A stretch of DNA of 64,000 bases from Isoetes taiwanensis (Eukaryota; Streptophyta; Lycopodiopsida; Isoetales; Isoetaceae). This document shows positions 22,461 through 33,315 of this stretch, piece after piece (the stretch's first letter is position 1; each line of letters opens with the position of its first letter). Where the stretch lies: assembly GCA_021234155.1 (NCBI GenBank), contig JAJEKV010000100.1, forward strand, positions 2,830,116 through 2,894,115. Reading direction: 5' to 3'. The notes under the pieces were generated by a model. It searched no databases. It was not told where the DNA came from and was given only the letters and a program-made list of their open reading frames with translations. A program made the translations under genes and the position numbers.

Positions 22461-25142
22461 TCTAATATTATAAGGTTTTAAGGTAAGTCTGTAGTGCATC
22501 GCGCCCTAAATTGGGCGGTTGAGATTTAACCTAACAGGTGGACGGCTCAGATAGCCCACGGTTTCCTTTTGCCTTTTCTAGCTCCAGCAATAGGAAGAGG
22601 CTGTCGGATTCCTTTAGCAAGAGGCCGTAGTAGAGCTTTACAGTATCTTTCCGCTACCATGGCTGCATGAATTGGGCAGAGCTTCAGGGTTTCATTTGAG
22701 CGGATTAGAGCCTGTCAGAACAAAAAAGAGGTTTTTAGTGCTTCCTATTGAGGATTTGTGTCTATCGTTCACTGCTATGGCGGAAATATCTGATGCAGTT
22801 CTGTCCTTCGATTTTGGGGATAGCATGGACCGGATTTTTGAAGAAAGTTTTAAATATCTTAATATTGCCTTGAACTGCCTATTCGGTGGCTTGGCTTGGC
22901 GTTGTTAAATTTATTGTTCTTATACTTCTCTAAATGGGAAGGATTGATCAACCAACAAGTTTGCCATTGAATTGTTATGGTCACAAAGACGCTTTTAATC
23001 GGCAAAGAGCCTGCTTTTTGTAAGAACGAAGGCTATGAGATCTATCGAATTAGAGCAGCTCAAGCAGTTTGAGCTGCAAGCTATAGATTTCGGCTGCTGC
23101 AAAGCCGTTATTGGAAGCTGGTAGTAAACACCTTATTCCATTTTCAGTTTTGGATAAGAACTATAAATTGTCATCAGTTAATCAAGGTATGTTTGATATT
23201 TCAAAATTTTGTTTCTTAACAACATGCAGCTATTCTAAAACTTTAATTCTACCTTATCTGTATGCACTCTTTAATCAGGATAGAGGAGTGCAGAGTTAAA
23301 ACATCATCTCCATTTTCAAGCTTGAGAATGTGTGCAGACTGACCAAGAAGCGTTCAACAAACAGGTTGGAGCAAGGTACAATTACGATCTAACAAGAAAC
23401 TTTTAGCACTGCTTATTTATAGCAGCTCTGATGCCTAAAGGGCTTCTTCTAAATGGCAAACATTGGCTCTCAAAAGGTCTTGAGTCGGACATCTGTGTTA
23501 GGTATCAATATAATGTACATTATTTCCTTCCCAAATTGTGCAGTATACAGGTCTTTCATCACATAGAAGATTTGCTATATGTACATTATGACAGCTTTGA
23601 TGCGAGAAATTCCCCTCTTAATTGTTGATTCGAATGTATTGGAAAGTAGATTATCAAGGGACAATGCTCAATGCTATGTACATGCTAAAATTGAGTTGCA
23701 CATCAGATTATGTTGGGCCCAGATCGATTACCTTAAAAACTCCCTTTTTTTCTTCTTTTTGATTTAGATTAACATTTCCCCGCAGGTTTGTGCAAGTCTC
23801 TCTGACTCCCAAGGATGAACTTCGTTTGTCCTCCATCTTAAAGCCATGATTCCATATTGAACATTAACGATGGCTATGCGTAAGATCTGGCAAAACCACT
23901 CAGGTTAAGCCTGGAGTTTTTATTGACCCGAATGTTTTGGACAAGGTAAGGAAGTACTTAATGCTAAGTGTAAATGCTAAAATTGAGTTGCACATCGGAT
24001 CGTGTTTGGCCCAGAGCGATTACCTTAAAAACTCCCTTTCTTCCCCCTTTTTAATTTGATTAAGGTTTTCATAGCCTCGCGAAGTCTAAAGCCATGATTC
24101 TGGATTAAATATTAACGATGGCTATGCATAAGGTTTGCAAGGCCTGCACTCTTGGCTGAGTTAGCAACATTCAAAAGCGGGACATTGTTGCCTGTTAATT
24201 TTCTATTGTTGCGGTAAGGGAAATGGTAAGCGGAGATGGGTGTGGTGTTCTATTCATGGATTATTTCACTCTTTGTAGAGCAAGATGAGCTTCAATTTGT
24301 ATATCCTAGAGGTTGATTGTGGTTTGTTTGTGGTCCTGATAAAAACTCAAAGCTGCATGTTTGCAACATATAATCTTTTAGGAAAAACAATATATGCCTC
24401 ATTGCTTTGCCCTTTCTATATCTTTTATTGAAAGATCTGTGTCATGCAAATGTTGCTACGTACTATATAAAACATCTATAGTATTGCGTGTAGTGTAATA
24501 GTTAAAACATATATGCATATTGACAACATCAAAGACTATGTGCAACAAGTTTAACAAGCAAGCGACATGTCCTTACAATCAACGATGAAGTTTACTAAAT
24601 CTATTTTGAAAAAAGAAAATTAAAAAGGCAACACAAACTATAAGTTTTGAACCTAAGCAACACTTCCATTTTGAAAAGGAAAATTTAAAAGCAACACAAA
24701 CTATAGGTTTTGAACTTAAGCAACACTCACCACGAACTATTTATAAGGGGTTAAACATTCTATCAAGCAAAGCTTATAACAATATAAACAACAATTCAAA
24801 GAACATGCAAAAAGCAACCCTTTACAAATGCACAAGAAGACGCCCATACAACCCAACAATGAAGGTTACCAACGATGAAGTTTACTAAATCCATTTTGAA
24901 AAAGAAAAAATTAAGCGATATAACACAATTTATAAGTTTCGAACTTATGCCCAACAACCGTAACTGTAACTAATGGGGTTGAACATCATACCAAGCAAAA
25001 CCTATAATAATATATCCAAACACCAACCCCTTATAGCCCAACACCGCTGGACTTGATCGTTTGTTTATAAAGTTGAACGATTAGATAGCTAACCCTATAC
25101 ATCTAACAAACCCAGCCCATCAACGATGGGCACCATAACTAG
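22461..25142 (+). mobile_element. non-autonomous Helitron, copy 3 (2,682 bp)
   Basis: Third copy, inserted at the same A^T site in internal region 6 with the same 5' TC, 3' hairpin and CTAG end. It shows many small alterations relative to copies 1 and 2, for example 'gtcacaaagacgc' for 'gtcagtcagcacg' near 22980 and 'atcaaagactatg' for 'atcagcactatg' near 24530. Confidence 0.9.
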
Positions 25143-26107
25143 TGGTTATATAAGTTATTGTACTTCCACAATACCTTATACCCATTGGAACCTCCACGTT
25201 TCCATTATTTTAATCCCTGCAAAACTCTAGAAGCAGTTATGGATATCCAGCATACTTCCAGAAGATTTATATATACCCTTGTACCTCCATGGTGCTTTAT
25301 TATCTTTCGTACCTCCGCGGTACTACTTGATTGTATCTCCACGATACAGTATTTCCACGATACCAATCCACCATGGGTACACACAAGAAATAAAATTCTT
25401 ATTCTCTATTCCGCATAAAGAAAACCAACTTATGAACTTTACCCATAAGTCTGTCCCATAGGAAACAATTTGAGATTCCGTATCCAAATTTTTACGTCCA
25501 TATCCTTGACAGCTTGTCCTTAAATTTCCTTCCCGACGCTTAACACTAAGCAAACCTGCAAATAAGGTCAAGTGTTAATATGACTTCCAAAGTCAAACAT
25601 TTATACCACGGCCATCCGGCCTCTCAGATCACCACGATCTGACTTTGCAATCCCAAGCAAGATGCTTTTACTTATTCCATAATCCTCCAAAGGATCATAG
25701 AAGTTTCTCCAATAATTTGAACTCGTTCTCAACAAGTCGGTCCCTATACGCTTCGAGCATTCTCCACGAAAGCACCGAATTTTATCTGCTACTGATGCCC
25801 CAGCTTCACTTACAGCAGTAGTCGTCAAATCCTCCTTATTAATCCTCCTTATTTGGACGCCACGCTCCAAGGATTCGCCAGTTCACTCATATACTTGACC
25901 CCAACACACTTTTTGACGAAGTTCAACCCAACTGTACTTGCAGCACAAACTTGCAAGATTCTTGGTGTGTCGCAGCCTTAGAGTATAATACCACCATATT
26001 GGTTCCGTCTTCTTGATTCAAATCCAAAGTAGGAATACAAATCCCAGTGATGTTTCCATAGCCCATAGATTCCCAGAAGAATCGTAAACTTCCGCTCTGA
26101 TACCACT

Positions 26108-26928
26108 TGATACGACTCATTATTTATGGGAAGACAGAAACTACTCAACAACATCTTAATTGTATAACATGATCCTATTACATCACATATGTCACAGACA
26201 AATACGTTGCTAAGCACGCTTAGCTACCCAACCGGGTCCACAAGGTTATGGCAATGCAACTGGCTCAGCAAATATTATCTGGCTACTCCGCGTAGACCAT
26301 GAGCAAACAATATCCGGCTACTCAAGTGAGACCATTGGGCAAAGACAATATCTGGCTTATTGGCCCTCCAGGCTAGTCTAGCTACTCCACGTAGCCACAC
26401 ATCACAAAAGCAATTCCAGATCTGTGAAGTCGCTATGGCAGTAATTTGTGACCCCCTGTCACCTTTTTGGCCATTACTCTCTTCTCTGGATGAACTACGG
26501 AATGTGCCACCCTAATTCGGAAACTAGACTCCGAGCTGGTTTCAATGAGGTAAAGATCGCTTCAATCGGAGCTCTGGTTGCGGAGATATGCCCAACTGAC
26601 TTTTTGGTTCTATTTATAGATCTCTCTGCGATTTTAGCCTTTTTTTAGCATGCAGTTGCCTTTTTCTCAAAATATCTCCTTGCCTTTAATTAGATTATAT
26701 AACTTATCATATGGATATTATCTATGGCCTTTTTGTACAAAATAGTCCGCCCCTTTTGCTTGATCATTGATTCCCCTTGATATCTCTCCAACCAATGGTT
26801 CTCGACCCCATCCTAGATATCACAACCTTGCTATAGTTCCACAACTTTGCCATATTTTCCCATGCCCCATAACCCTGGCGCCGTGGACCACTCCCCCGTG
26901 CTATGATACGGACTATGACTCCGTATCA
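26108..26928 (-). repeat. LTR7 (5' LTR of the array, exact terminus)
   Basis: Complete 821 bp odd-class LTR. It ends at ...CTCCGTATCA (26928), after which the sequence is unrelated LINE DNA. In minus-strand terms this is the 5' LTR of the outermost element, so the right array edge is a genuine integration boundary. No matching 5 bp target duplication is found at the damaged left end. Confidence 0.92.
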
Positions 26929-28075
26929 GTTTGTAGATATCAGGCCATATGTGAATGCCTCTCCCATTCTGAAGGGGCTCTTGCGCGCCTGGAAGCAGGT
27001 CCGCCCGCTGTTTGCCCTTGACGCCACCAGTTGTATTCAGTTAGAGGCATCGCCATGGTGGATCCCGCTCGGTCTAGGTGCAGCACCTCTGGTGCTGGCC
27101 GCATCCGTCGATCCCCGGGTCCAGCGCAGATGGGCATAGCGTGGTGTTCTGACAGTGGGGGAGTGGTATATTGACGGGCAGCTTGCACCCTGATAGCTTT
27201 TCTGCCACAAGTTCCGACTTCAAGAACGGGATTGTGCTATTTGGGCACAGGTGGCTAATGCTCTGCCGCTGAACCCCCCACCCCCCCCCCCCTCCCCGGG
27301 CGTCGGGGCGGGTGTGGAGTTGTCATCCAAAAGTTGACCCCTCGAATTCCGTGGTCCTGCTATGAGCTTTTGGCAATTCAGGATGAGCTGCCTCCCTCAG
27401 ATGGCTGGAGTCTCCAGGTGCCAGGAGATGACTGGAGCAACATTTGGAGGTGGGTGTGGAACCCAATCTCGCCCCTCAAGATTCGGGTGCTGCTATGGCA
27501 GATAGTGCACCGGTCCCTGAGGGTGAACACGTGGGTGCACAGGATCAATCCGCGGATCAGCGACCGGTGTCCAATGTGTGGTGCCTGTGCGGAGACCCTA
27601 GAGCATTGTATGTTTCTCTGCTCGGACATCCAGCCGGCGTGGCAGTGGGTCCAGCGCCTCTTTCACACATCGCTTCAGAGTCAACAGGTTCTCTTGGGGG
27701 TGTATCCTCATGGGTGGTCCCAGCCTCAGAGTCTGGCCTTCCATTTGTGTAAAGCATGGTTAGTGTGGCCCATTTGGAAGCGTCGGCGCATGAAGGTGTT
27801 CAGGAATGAGGAGGAGCCCCGGGTTTTGATCCCGCAGTTAAGGTACAAATTATATCTCTCTTACTTGGCGTCTCCTCGGAAGGAGTAGTTTAAGGCAGCT
27901 GTCGAGGAAAGGACCCTTCTCATTGTAGACATCGTTGGCAGATTTATCCTATGAGTCGTAGGTAGGTATATGTGTTGTGTGGGTGCTCGCTCATGTTTGG
28001 GAAGGGGTACCCTAGTATCGCTCTTCTTGTACTTACTCCATATTAATATTACTTAATTTTATCCTTCAAAAAAAT
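26929..28075 (+). mobile_element. L1-type LINE remnant (3' portion)
   Basis: GC-rich segment whose translations resemble the C-terminal region of plant L1-type ORF2. Upstream frames (26903-27139) look like the region between RT and the zinc finger, and 27334-27888 encodes a zf-RVT domain. It ends 'ttatccttcaaaaaaa' near 28074, a LINE-like A tail. A C-rich run (27274-27297) interrupts the frame. The 5' part, including the RT, is absent, cut at the LTR array edge. Confidence 0.75.
27334..27888 (+). pseudogene. zf-RVT domain fragment of a LINE ORF2
   Basis: A 184-codon frame. Residues ~33-75 have the conserved W...W..P..IR.LLWQ..H pattern of the zf-RVT family (zinc-binding region of plant LINE reverse transcriptases). 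It is followed by Cys79, Cys82, His91 and Cys96 in the arrangement CPMC-x8-H-x4-C. In intact LINEs this lies at the C-terminus of ORF2 and is thought to assist RNA binding. The start codon is not a real start, because the frame is the tail of a longer lost ORF. Upstream frames are shifted around the C-rich run at 27274-27297. Confidence 0.8.
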
Positions 28076-28251
28076 ATATATATATTTCTATAGCACATAA
28101 TACATACCATTATGAGATGTTGACATTATAGGGTATAGATCACTAGCTATTCTTCCCCATGTTGACCACTAGGATCTTGGTAATTTTTAACAGAAACAAA
28201 ATTTCAAAAAATAGAAAAAACTTCTAACAAAATATAAATGAGATTCTTCAA

Positions 28252-28572
28252 GGGCATATGCATGCTACACCCTGCCATTTTTGGAACCTGCCAAAGTACC
28301 TGCACTAGGTACTTTTGGATTGGGTACTATTTTCTTGTTCTTTTGGTCAAAACTAATTCAAAAGTTCAATATAAAATGTCAAAAGCATATCAATGTTCAA
28401 GGTTAAGATAGGGATAATACTATTGGAGGCCAAAATGAATGCATTCAATTTAACATTTGTAGTTATTGAGATATTATAAAAGTACCCAGTACCCAGTGTT
28501 GGGTACTTTTTTAGGTAGTTTTATGGTTCCTAAATGGTACTTTTTTTTATAGGGTGTAGCATGCTTATGCCC
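28252..28572. mobile_element. MITE-like element (321 bp, 22 bp TIRs)
   Basis: Inverted termini of 22 bp (28252-28273 beginning GGGCATATGCATGC; 28551-28572 ending GCATGCTTATGCCC) match at 21 of 22 positions. TCAA flanks both sides (28248-28251 and 28573-28576), a plausible 4 bp target duplication. The inner sequence continues as imperfect inverted repeats built on GGTAC/GTACC. There is no coding capacity. The superfamily is unclear. Confidence 0.72.
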
Positions 28573-28576
28573 TCAA

Positions 28577-29587
28577 ACATTTTGAAAGATCCACCAAAGC
28601 ATCTACAAATTTCCCAGGTACTTTGTAACTTTAGCCAGATTTTACTAGTTTTAGTTCAATTTAAAAATAAAAAATAAAAAATAAAATACGACGCTAAAGT
28701 CCTTATAGGTTTGGCTATGTATGTGGTGGGTAGTGTTGCACTAGTGGACATCTTCTGCACTGGGTTTTGAGTCCCCCATGTACTCTTTGTATTCTTTTGA
28801 GTAATAAAGGTCCACGTTCATCAAATTTTTTTTTTTTTTTTTTTTGCATATATTTCATTTTAGCCACATTATTAAGAATTTGAAGACTTTCATGCAACCA
28901 TAACGAAGCTAAGTTTTTTAATTTATATCCTCAATGACATGGCCACGTAATTCTCCACGACAACCAAATTGTGCTCATCCCAACGACATTGAACTAAAGC
29001 AAGAACAGCCTAAGAAGAAAATAGATCTATCCTATCTTATTATGTAATGATCTACATGTACGACTCAAACAAAGTGGCCTCCTTTATTTTCTTCTCGAGC
29101 TCTAGATCTTGGATAATACTCCAGTTCATCTAGGGGGTACACCTTTTCTATAAAGTGTATGCCATGTTGTGCAAGGGATCGCCGAAAAATTCTTGTATAT
29201 GGCTTAGAAATTTTTAAAATCCCATTGCAACCATTTAATGTACTAGAATCACAAAAAAAAAAAGGGATGCCAAAGCACTATGGATTGCCCCAATGCCATG
29301 GGCAATATTGTGTTTTTAGCATCAGAGGTTGGTTGGATCAGAAGACGACCTATTTTAGCCTATTGTTTTCGAAACTCTTCTGATGCATTAGTCAGAAAAC
29401 GATCAGCAAGGCCAGTTGAAAGTGGATCCCAACCTTCTGGACCATCAAAGAGTGGCCTCTCATTTGTTGATTCCTTACCTACTTGTAGCTTCTCAATAAG
29501 AATAGCTGCTTTGAAGGAAATAAGATGATGCAATACTTTTTCATTAATGCTCTGATGCTAAAGTGACTGCCGCAAAGCAAGATCTCC
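28577..29587. other. AT-rich intergenic DNA
   Basis: Contains an AAT(A)n tract near 28665-28686 and a run of 20 T at 28826-28845. A frame of 82 codons at 29280-29528 resembles nothing I recognise. No RNA gene or repeat ends are seen. Confidence 0.5.
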
Positions 29588-31520
29588 ATTTTTATTTTTA
29601 TTTTTTTATTTTTTTTTTTAATTTGAAGGCTTTGTATATCTATTTATATGTAAAAGAAGTACACATGGACATATGTATATAATTACATATGAGTAGACAA
29701 GTAAAACCATTTTTGGGAGGGCAGGTTTAGGGGCCCTAAAAAAATTAGGCAACAAAAGTAAAGGTCTGTCGGACCTAAAAGAGAAAATTGAAAATTAAGG
29801 CATAAGAGGCCTAGAGTTTTTTCTCCAAAACACTTGAACCACTGTAAGTGAACAGTTTGATGCTGATGATAAAAAATTATGCTTTAACCAATGGATCTCC
29901 TCTTCTTGGGTTCCTGCAGTGGGCGATCCTTTCTCCCCATTCCTTTGTTGATGAGGATGAATAGACAGAAGGGAAATTTGCATAAGGCGGTCTTCCTGGG
30001 TTGAACCGATTCTTTTTGTCCTTTGCATTGCACAGAAGCTGCCTTTTTATGTCATGATTTGTTGTGCAAGCACAGTCATAGTGACATCCATCTGCGTGCT
30101 CTGTAGGTATTTCGACTCCAAATTGAGTAAGCCATAAGGCATTGGAATGAAGGTGCATCTTCTTCCATTTCAGCTTCTTGAACAAAATCAGAGTACTACC
30201 TGAAAATAAAACACCAAAGAGATTAGTTACTGCCCCTATCATAACTGATTCCACATATTTCATAGATCCACTCTATGTCATAATTTATAAGGCCAAATTA
30301 TTTCCTCCTTAAAAATAAGAGTGTTTCTCCCTTTGCATATTCTCCATTTCCAATCGAGGGATTCTCATGGGAGGAAGAATTTTGTGGCTTGCATATCAGT
30401 GAGGTTAGGCAGATTGGTTTCAGCAAGCTCAAGGATCCACTTGGTTTCAGCAAGCTCAAGGATCCACTCTGCCTAAAGACAAGTTTTGAATAGATGATTT
30501 TCATCCTCTTGTTCCTGTATAAATCACATACAAATGTCAGAATTGGACATGCCAAGCCTCCATCTCTTCTTATTTGTTGTCAGGGCTTTATGCCACAGCT
30601 GCCAGATGAAGGCCTTAATCTTAGGTTGGACAGGGCAATTCCAAAGAAAATTTGAGATTCCTAGCAGCCCTTTTATCAATATTCCACTTGGTACGAATGG
30701 AGATTACTTGACCCTTGTGGAGGTAACTGTAGACCACAGAAGCCATTTATATGCCATAAATCCTGAGAATTGTGCCAATTGCCCACAGCCAATCTTTGGG
30801 AGATATTATTGAAGAGCTGTTCAGAGTCATTCCCCATGTCTTTGAGATCAGAGTCGTGATAATGGAAGTCATGCATGAGATCCTTGATATAAATAATTCC
30901 CCTATTAGACCACTGGGAAAATTGGTGGCCAGACACAAGTGTGGATCATCCAGAATAAGGAATGGGCTCCAAAAAATGGGATGATCTTGGGAGAGCCCCT
31001 CCTTCCAAGAATACATCCCTCTAACTTTATTCCATGCTCTAATCCAGATCAAGGGGTAGTGGAGGGGATGGAAAAGTCGAAATAGATACTGTAGGGGAGG
31101 TGCATCTTCAGATTCCTCCATCCAAAGGGGTGACACTTCCCAATATAGTGCTTGATGAGAGAGCTCACTGGGTGATCAATCTAATTGATGCAGGCCCTGT
31201 AAAAACATTTTGCTGCTAACACAATAGCATGCTTCTCTATGTTAATTACTCCCAGCTCTTCCATGCTCTTCTTCTTACAACATTCCTCCATGGAAATTGG
31301 CATCCAACATCTTCTATTAGATCCACCTGCAATGAATCTGCCAATGATGCTTTACATTTTACTATAAACTTTCTCGGGAGCAATGGTAATGGAGGATTGG
31401 TAGGCCGAGACGATGAGATTACAGAGTTTGTAAGAATGACCCTATCATTTTGGAGAGGTATTTAGAGTTGAAAGAATCAACCTTCCTGTAGAACTTGTCC
31501 ATCAGGTCATCCCAATGAAA
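29588..31520 (-). mobile_element. decayed L1-type LINE, minus strand
   Basis: Minus-strand translations around 30560-31136 contain typical plant LINE ORF2 tail pieces. One is an acidic region naming WSNRGI..I.DL (30936-30676). Another is the zf-RVT phrase LPCPTKIKAFIWQLWHKAL followed by a single-Cys remnant (about 30640-30530). The frame is broken many times. A T-rich stretch at 29588-29622 with 'aatttgaagg' beside it is the reverse complement of a '...ccttcaaatt(A)n' 3' end, similar to the tail at 28060-28075. The 5' limit is uncertain. Confidence 0.65.
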
Positions 31521-32157
31521 CTATTAGGAAAATGTTTAGTCACATCATGTGGTGATCATGATATAAAACGTAATGTATATGTATGTAATGTGCATATATT
31601 AGCTTAGAACCTCTAGACAAATTGTACAATTGTGATTTCAATTTCTTGTGAGACGTCATGGCATGTTGTATTGTCATAGAGGAAACACACATAGCGTTAT
31701 CTCTCAATTAAAGTTGGAATATATGGGGCAATTGTAATTTTTTGTGATTGCTACATATTCTAAATGAAGTGCACCTGGACTACCATAGTCGTCGGATTCG
31801 TCGATCGACAGTCCAGATCTTATGCTGCGGCTTCTGGGCACCTCTCCTTTCGCTTATAGTCTTTTATGATTGGAGGCGCCTATGATTTTGAAATATGAAA
31901 TTCGATTTTGCCTAAGGTTTTGAGGGAATATCGAACCTATATACGGCTTTGCCTAAGATTTTAGAATATAAAATACAGGGATTCGAACCAATGTACCCAG
32001 TGAGCTAATGCGATTATTTTTTATCTTGAATCTATGTATTTTTTTTATAACAATCTATTCAATTGTTTTAGGGATATATAGGCTATAGTTTCAAGAATTG
32101 TTATTTTTACATCCATATCAAATCCCCCTGGAACCCCCTGTTATTTTGCTACATATT

Positions 32158-32464
32158 AGTGTTGGAGTTAAAATAGTGGGGTGAATTCTTTATTTTAGGA
32201 GTTATTGCTTTTGTTAGCTTAGTATCTATTTTGTTACAATTACTCTGTCACGGGTTTTCCCCGAAAAAACCCTTCAGGGTGAGGGTTTTTTAAGCCAGAC
32301 AGTATTATGCTTGTTGCGCCTCTATTTTGGGTCCCATAGGCCAATTGGTCTCTGTGGACGATAGAAACTTTATTCTATTCTATTCTATTCTTTATGCTAA
32401 TTGAGTTTTAATCATATTAAGTTGGTACCTTCTTTAAGAAAATACTAGATTTGTTTGAGTTATA
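32158..32464 (+). repeat. local duplication, left copy (interrupted by a SINE-like insertion)
   Basis: 'agtgttggagttaaaatagt' and the ~160 bp after it recur at 32491-32651 with about 90% identity. The left copy is longer because it contains an extra ~145 bp (32247-32391). Confidence 0.85.
32247..32391 (+). mobile_element. SINE-like insertion with (TATTC)n tail
   Basis: Defined by its absence from the sister copy: 'attactct|ttatgctaat' at 32491-32651 is uninterrupted. The insert starts GTCACGGGTTTTCCCCG, contains opposed GGGTTTT/AAAACCC and AAAACCC/GGGTTTT hairpins, and ends AAACTTTATTCTATTCTATTC. Its last ~40 bp (ATAGGCC...GACGATAGAAACTTTATTC) resemble the 3' end of the LINE at 47731 (ATAGGCC...GACGTAATAAACACTTC). 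This is the relationship expected of a SINE mobilised by that LINE. It has no pol III boxes that I could confirm. Confidence 0.7.
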
Positions 32465-32490
32465 ATATTCTCTTAATTAACGTTGAAAAT

Positions 32491-32651
32491 AGTGTTCGAG
32501 TTAAAATAGTGGGATGAATTCTTTATTTTAGGAGTTATTGTTTTTGTTATCTTCGTATCTATTTTGTTCAATTACTCTTTATGCTAATCGAGTTTTAATC
32601 ATATTAAGTTGGTACCTTCCATCAGAAAATGCTAGATTTGTTTGAGTTACA
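32491..32651 (+). repeat. local duplication, right copy (empty site)
   Basis: Uninterrupted partner of 32158-32464, giving the pre-insertion state for the SINE-like element. Confidence 0.85.
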
Positions 32652-33175
32652 TGTTTTATCTTTAACGCAAAATATATATACTTCGGTACAATACATTTGT
32701 CTCCAATGAGACATGATCCTCCTCCTCAACATAAAAGAACATGTAAGAAATTTTCGTAGAAATATGTCTAGACCTTGTTAGAAAAACCACTTGTGAAGAA
32801 ATCCAAATCACACTAGTGTAAAAAATCCAAATAGCGCTAGTGCAAAAGATCCAATTCACACTAGTTTTATTGCTCACAATCATTGAGCAATGTCTGAAGT
32901 AGATGCAAAGTTATGTCTGTACTGCAATTTTAAGAACAAAGACATCGAGCTTATGTGAAAACCTTGTCTTGGCTCCCGATCATTTAGGTATTCTTTAAGA
33001 ATTGGCAACTGCAATTGCCTTCACTAGGGCCTCTCTTTAGAAAAAGTACAAGATGTCTAAGCAATAGCCAATGAATCATGTTAAACCATGTTGCATCTAG
33101 AATGCCTATTTCATGGTGCACTATGTATTCACAACCTCATAAATATTCATGGTCAAACAAGGTGAATAATCACCT

Positions 33176-33219
33176 TGCTTATTATTATGATTATTATTAT
33201 GATTATTATGATTATTATG

Positions 33220-33315
<96 letters not shown>
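33176..33315 (+). repeat. (ATT)n microsatellite, ~140 bp
   Basis: The first ~45 bp interleave ATTATG units with ATT; the remainder is pure TTA/ATT. Runs of Asn, Ile or Tyr codons seen in translation are a by-product. Confidence 0.98.

Larger units (their letters stand above)
6688..26928 (-). mobile_element. tandem array of a non-autonomous LTR retrotransposon (7 LTRs, 6 internal regions)
   Basis: Seven ~820 bp LTRs alternate with six internal regions. Read on the minus strand, each complete LTR begins TGATACGGA and ends CGTATCA. It is followed after two bases by TGGTATCAGAGC, the primer site for initiator Met-tRNA (for example + strand 8546-8557, 13137-13148, 15025-15036, 19617-19628). A purine-rich stretch (GAGAAGGGATGG) precedes each downstream LTR. 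The ~1.07 kb internal region has no gag, protease, RT, integrase or RNase H, so the element is of TRIM/LARD type and would need proteins from a partner. Unit starts lie at 6691, 8576, 13167, 15055, 19647, 21532 and 26124: short (~1.885 kb) and Helitron-containing (~4.59 kb) units alternate strictly, a ~6.48 kb higher-order period. LTR1 lacks its first ~14 bp (+ strand); LTR7 ends precisely at its terminus. Shared LTRs suggest unequal or template-switch recombination between LTRs. Confidence 0.9.

Noticed and set aside
27336-27760. Overlapping open frames on both strands in the 27.3-27.8 kb LINE remnant
   Set aside because: They are shadows of the zf-RVT frame caused by high GC content.
31972-32016. 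tRNA-like text on the minus strand (TAGCTCACTGGG near GGTTCGAATCC)
   Set aside because: A-box- and B-box-like motifs are only about four bases apart instead of ~30, so there is no room for a tRNA; no anticodon arm or acceptor stem forms. At most it is a decayed SINE head.
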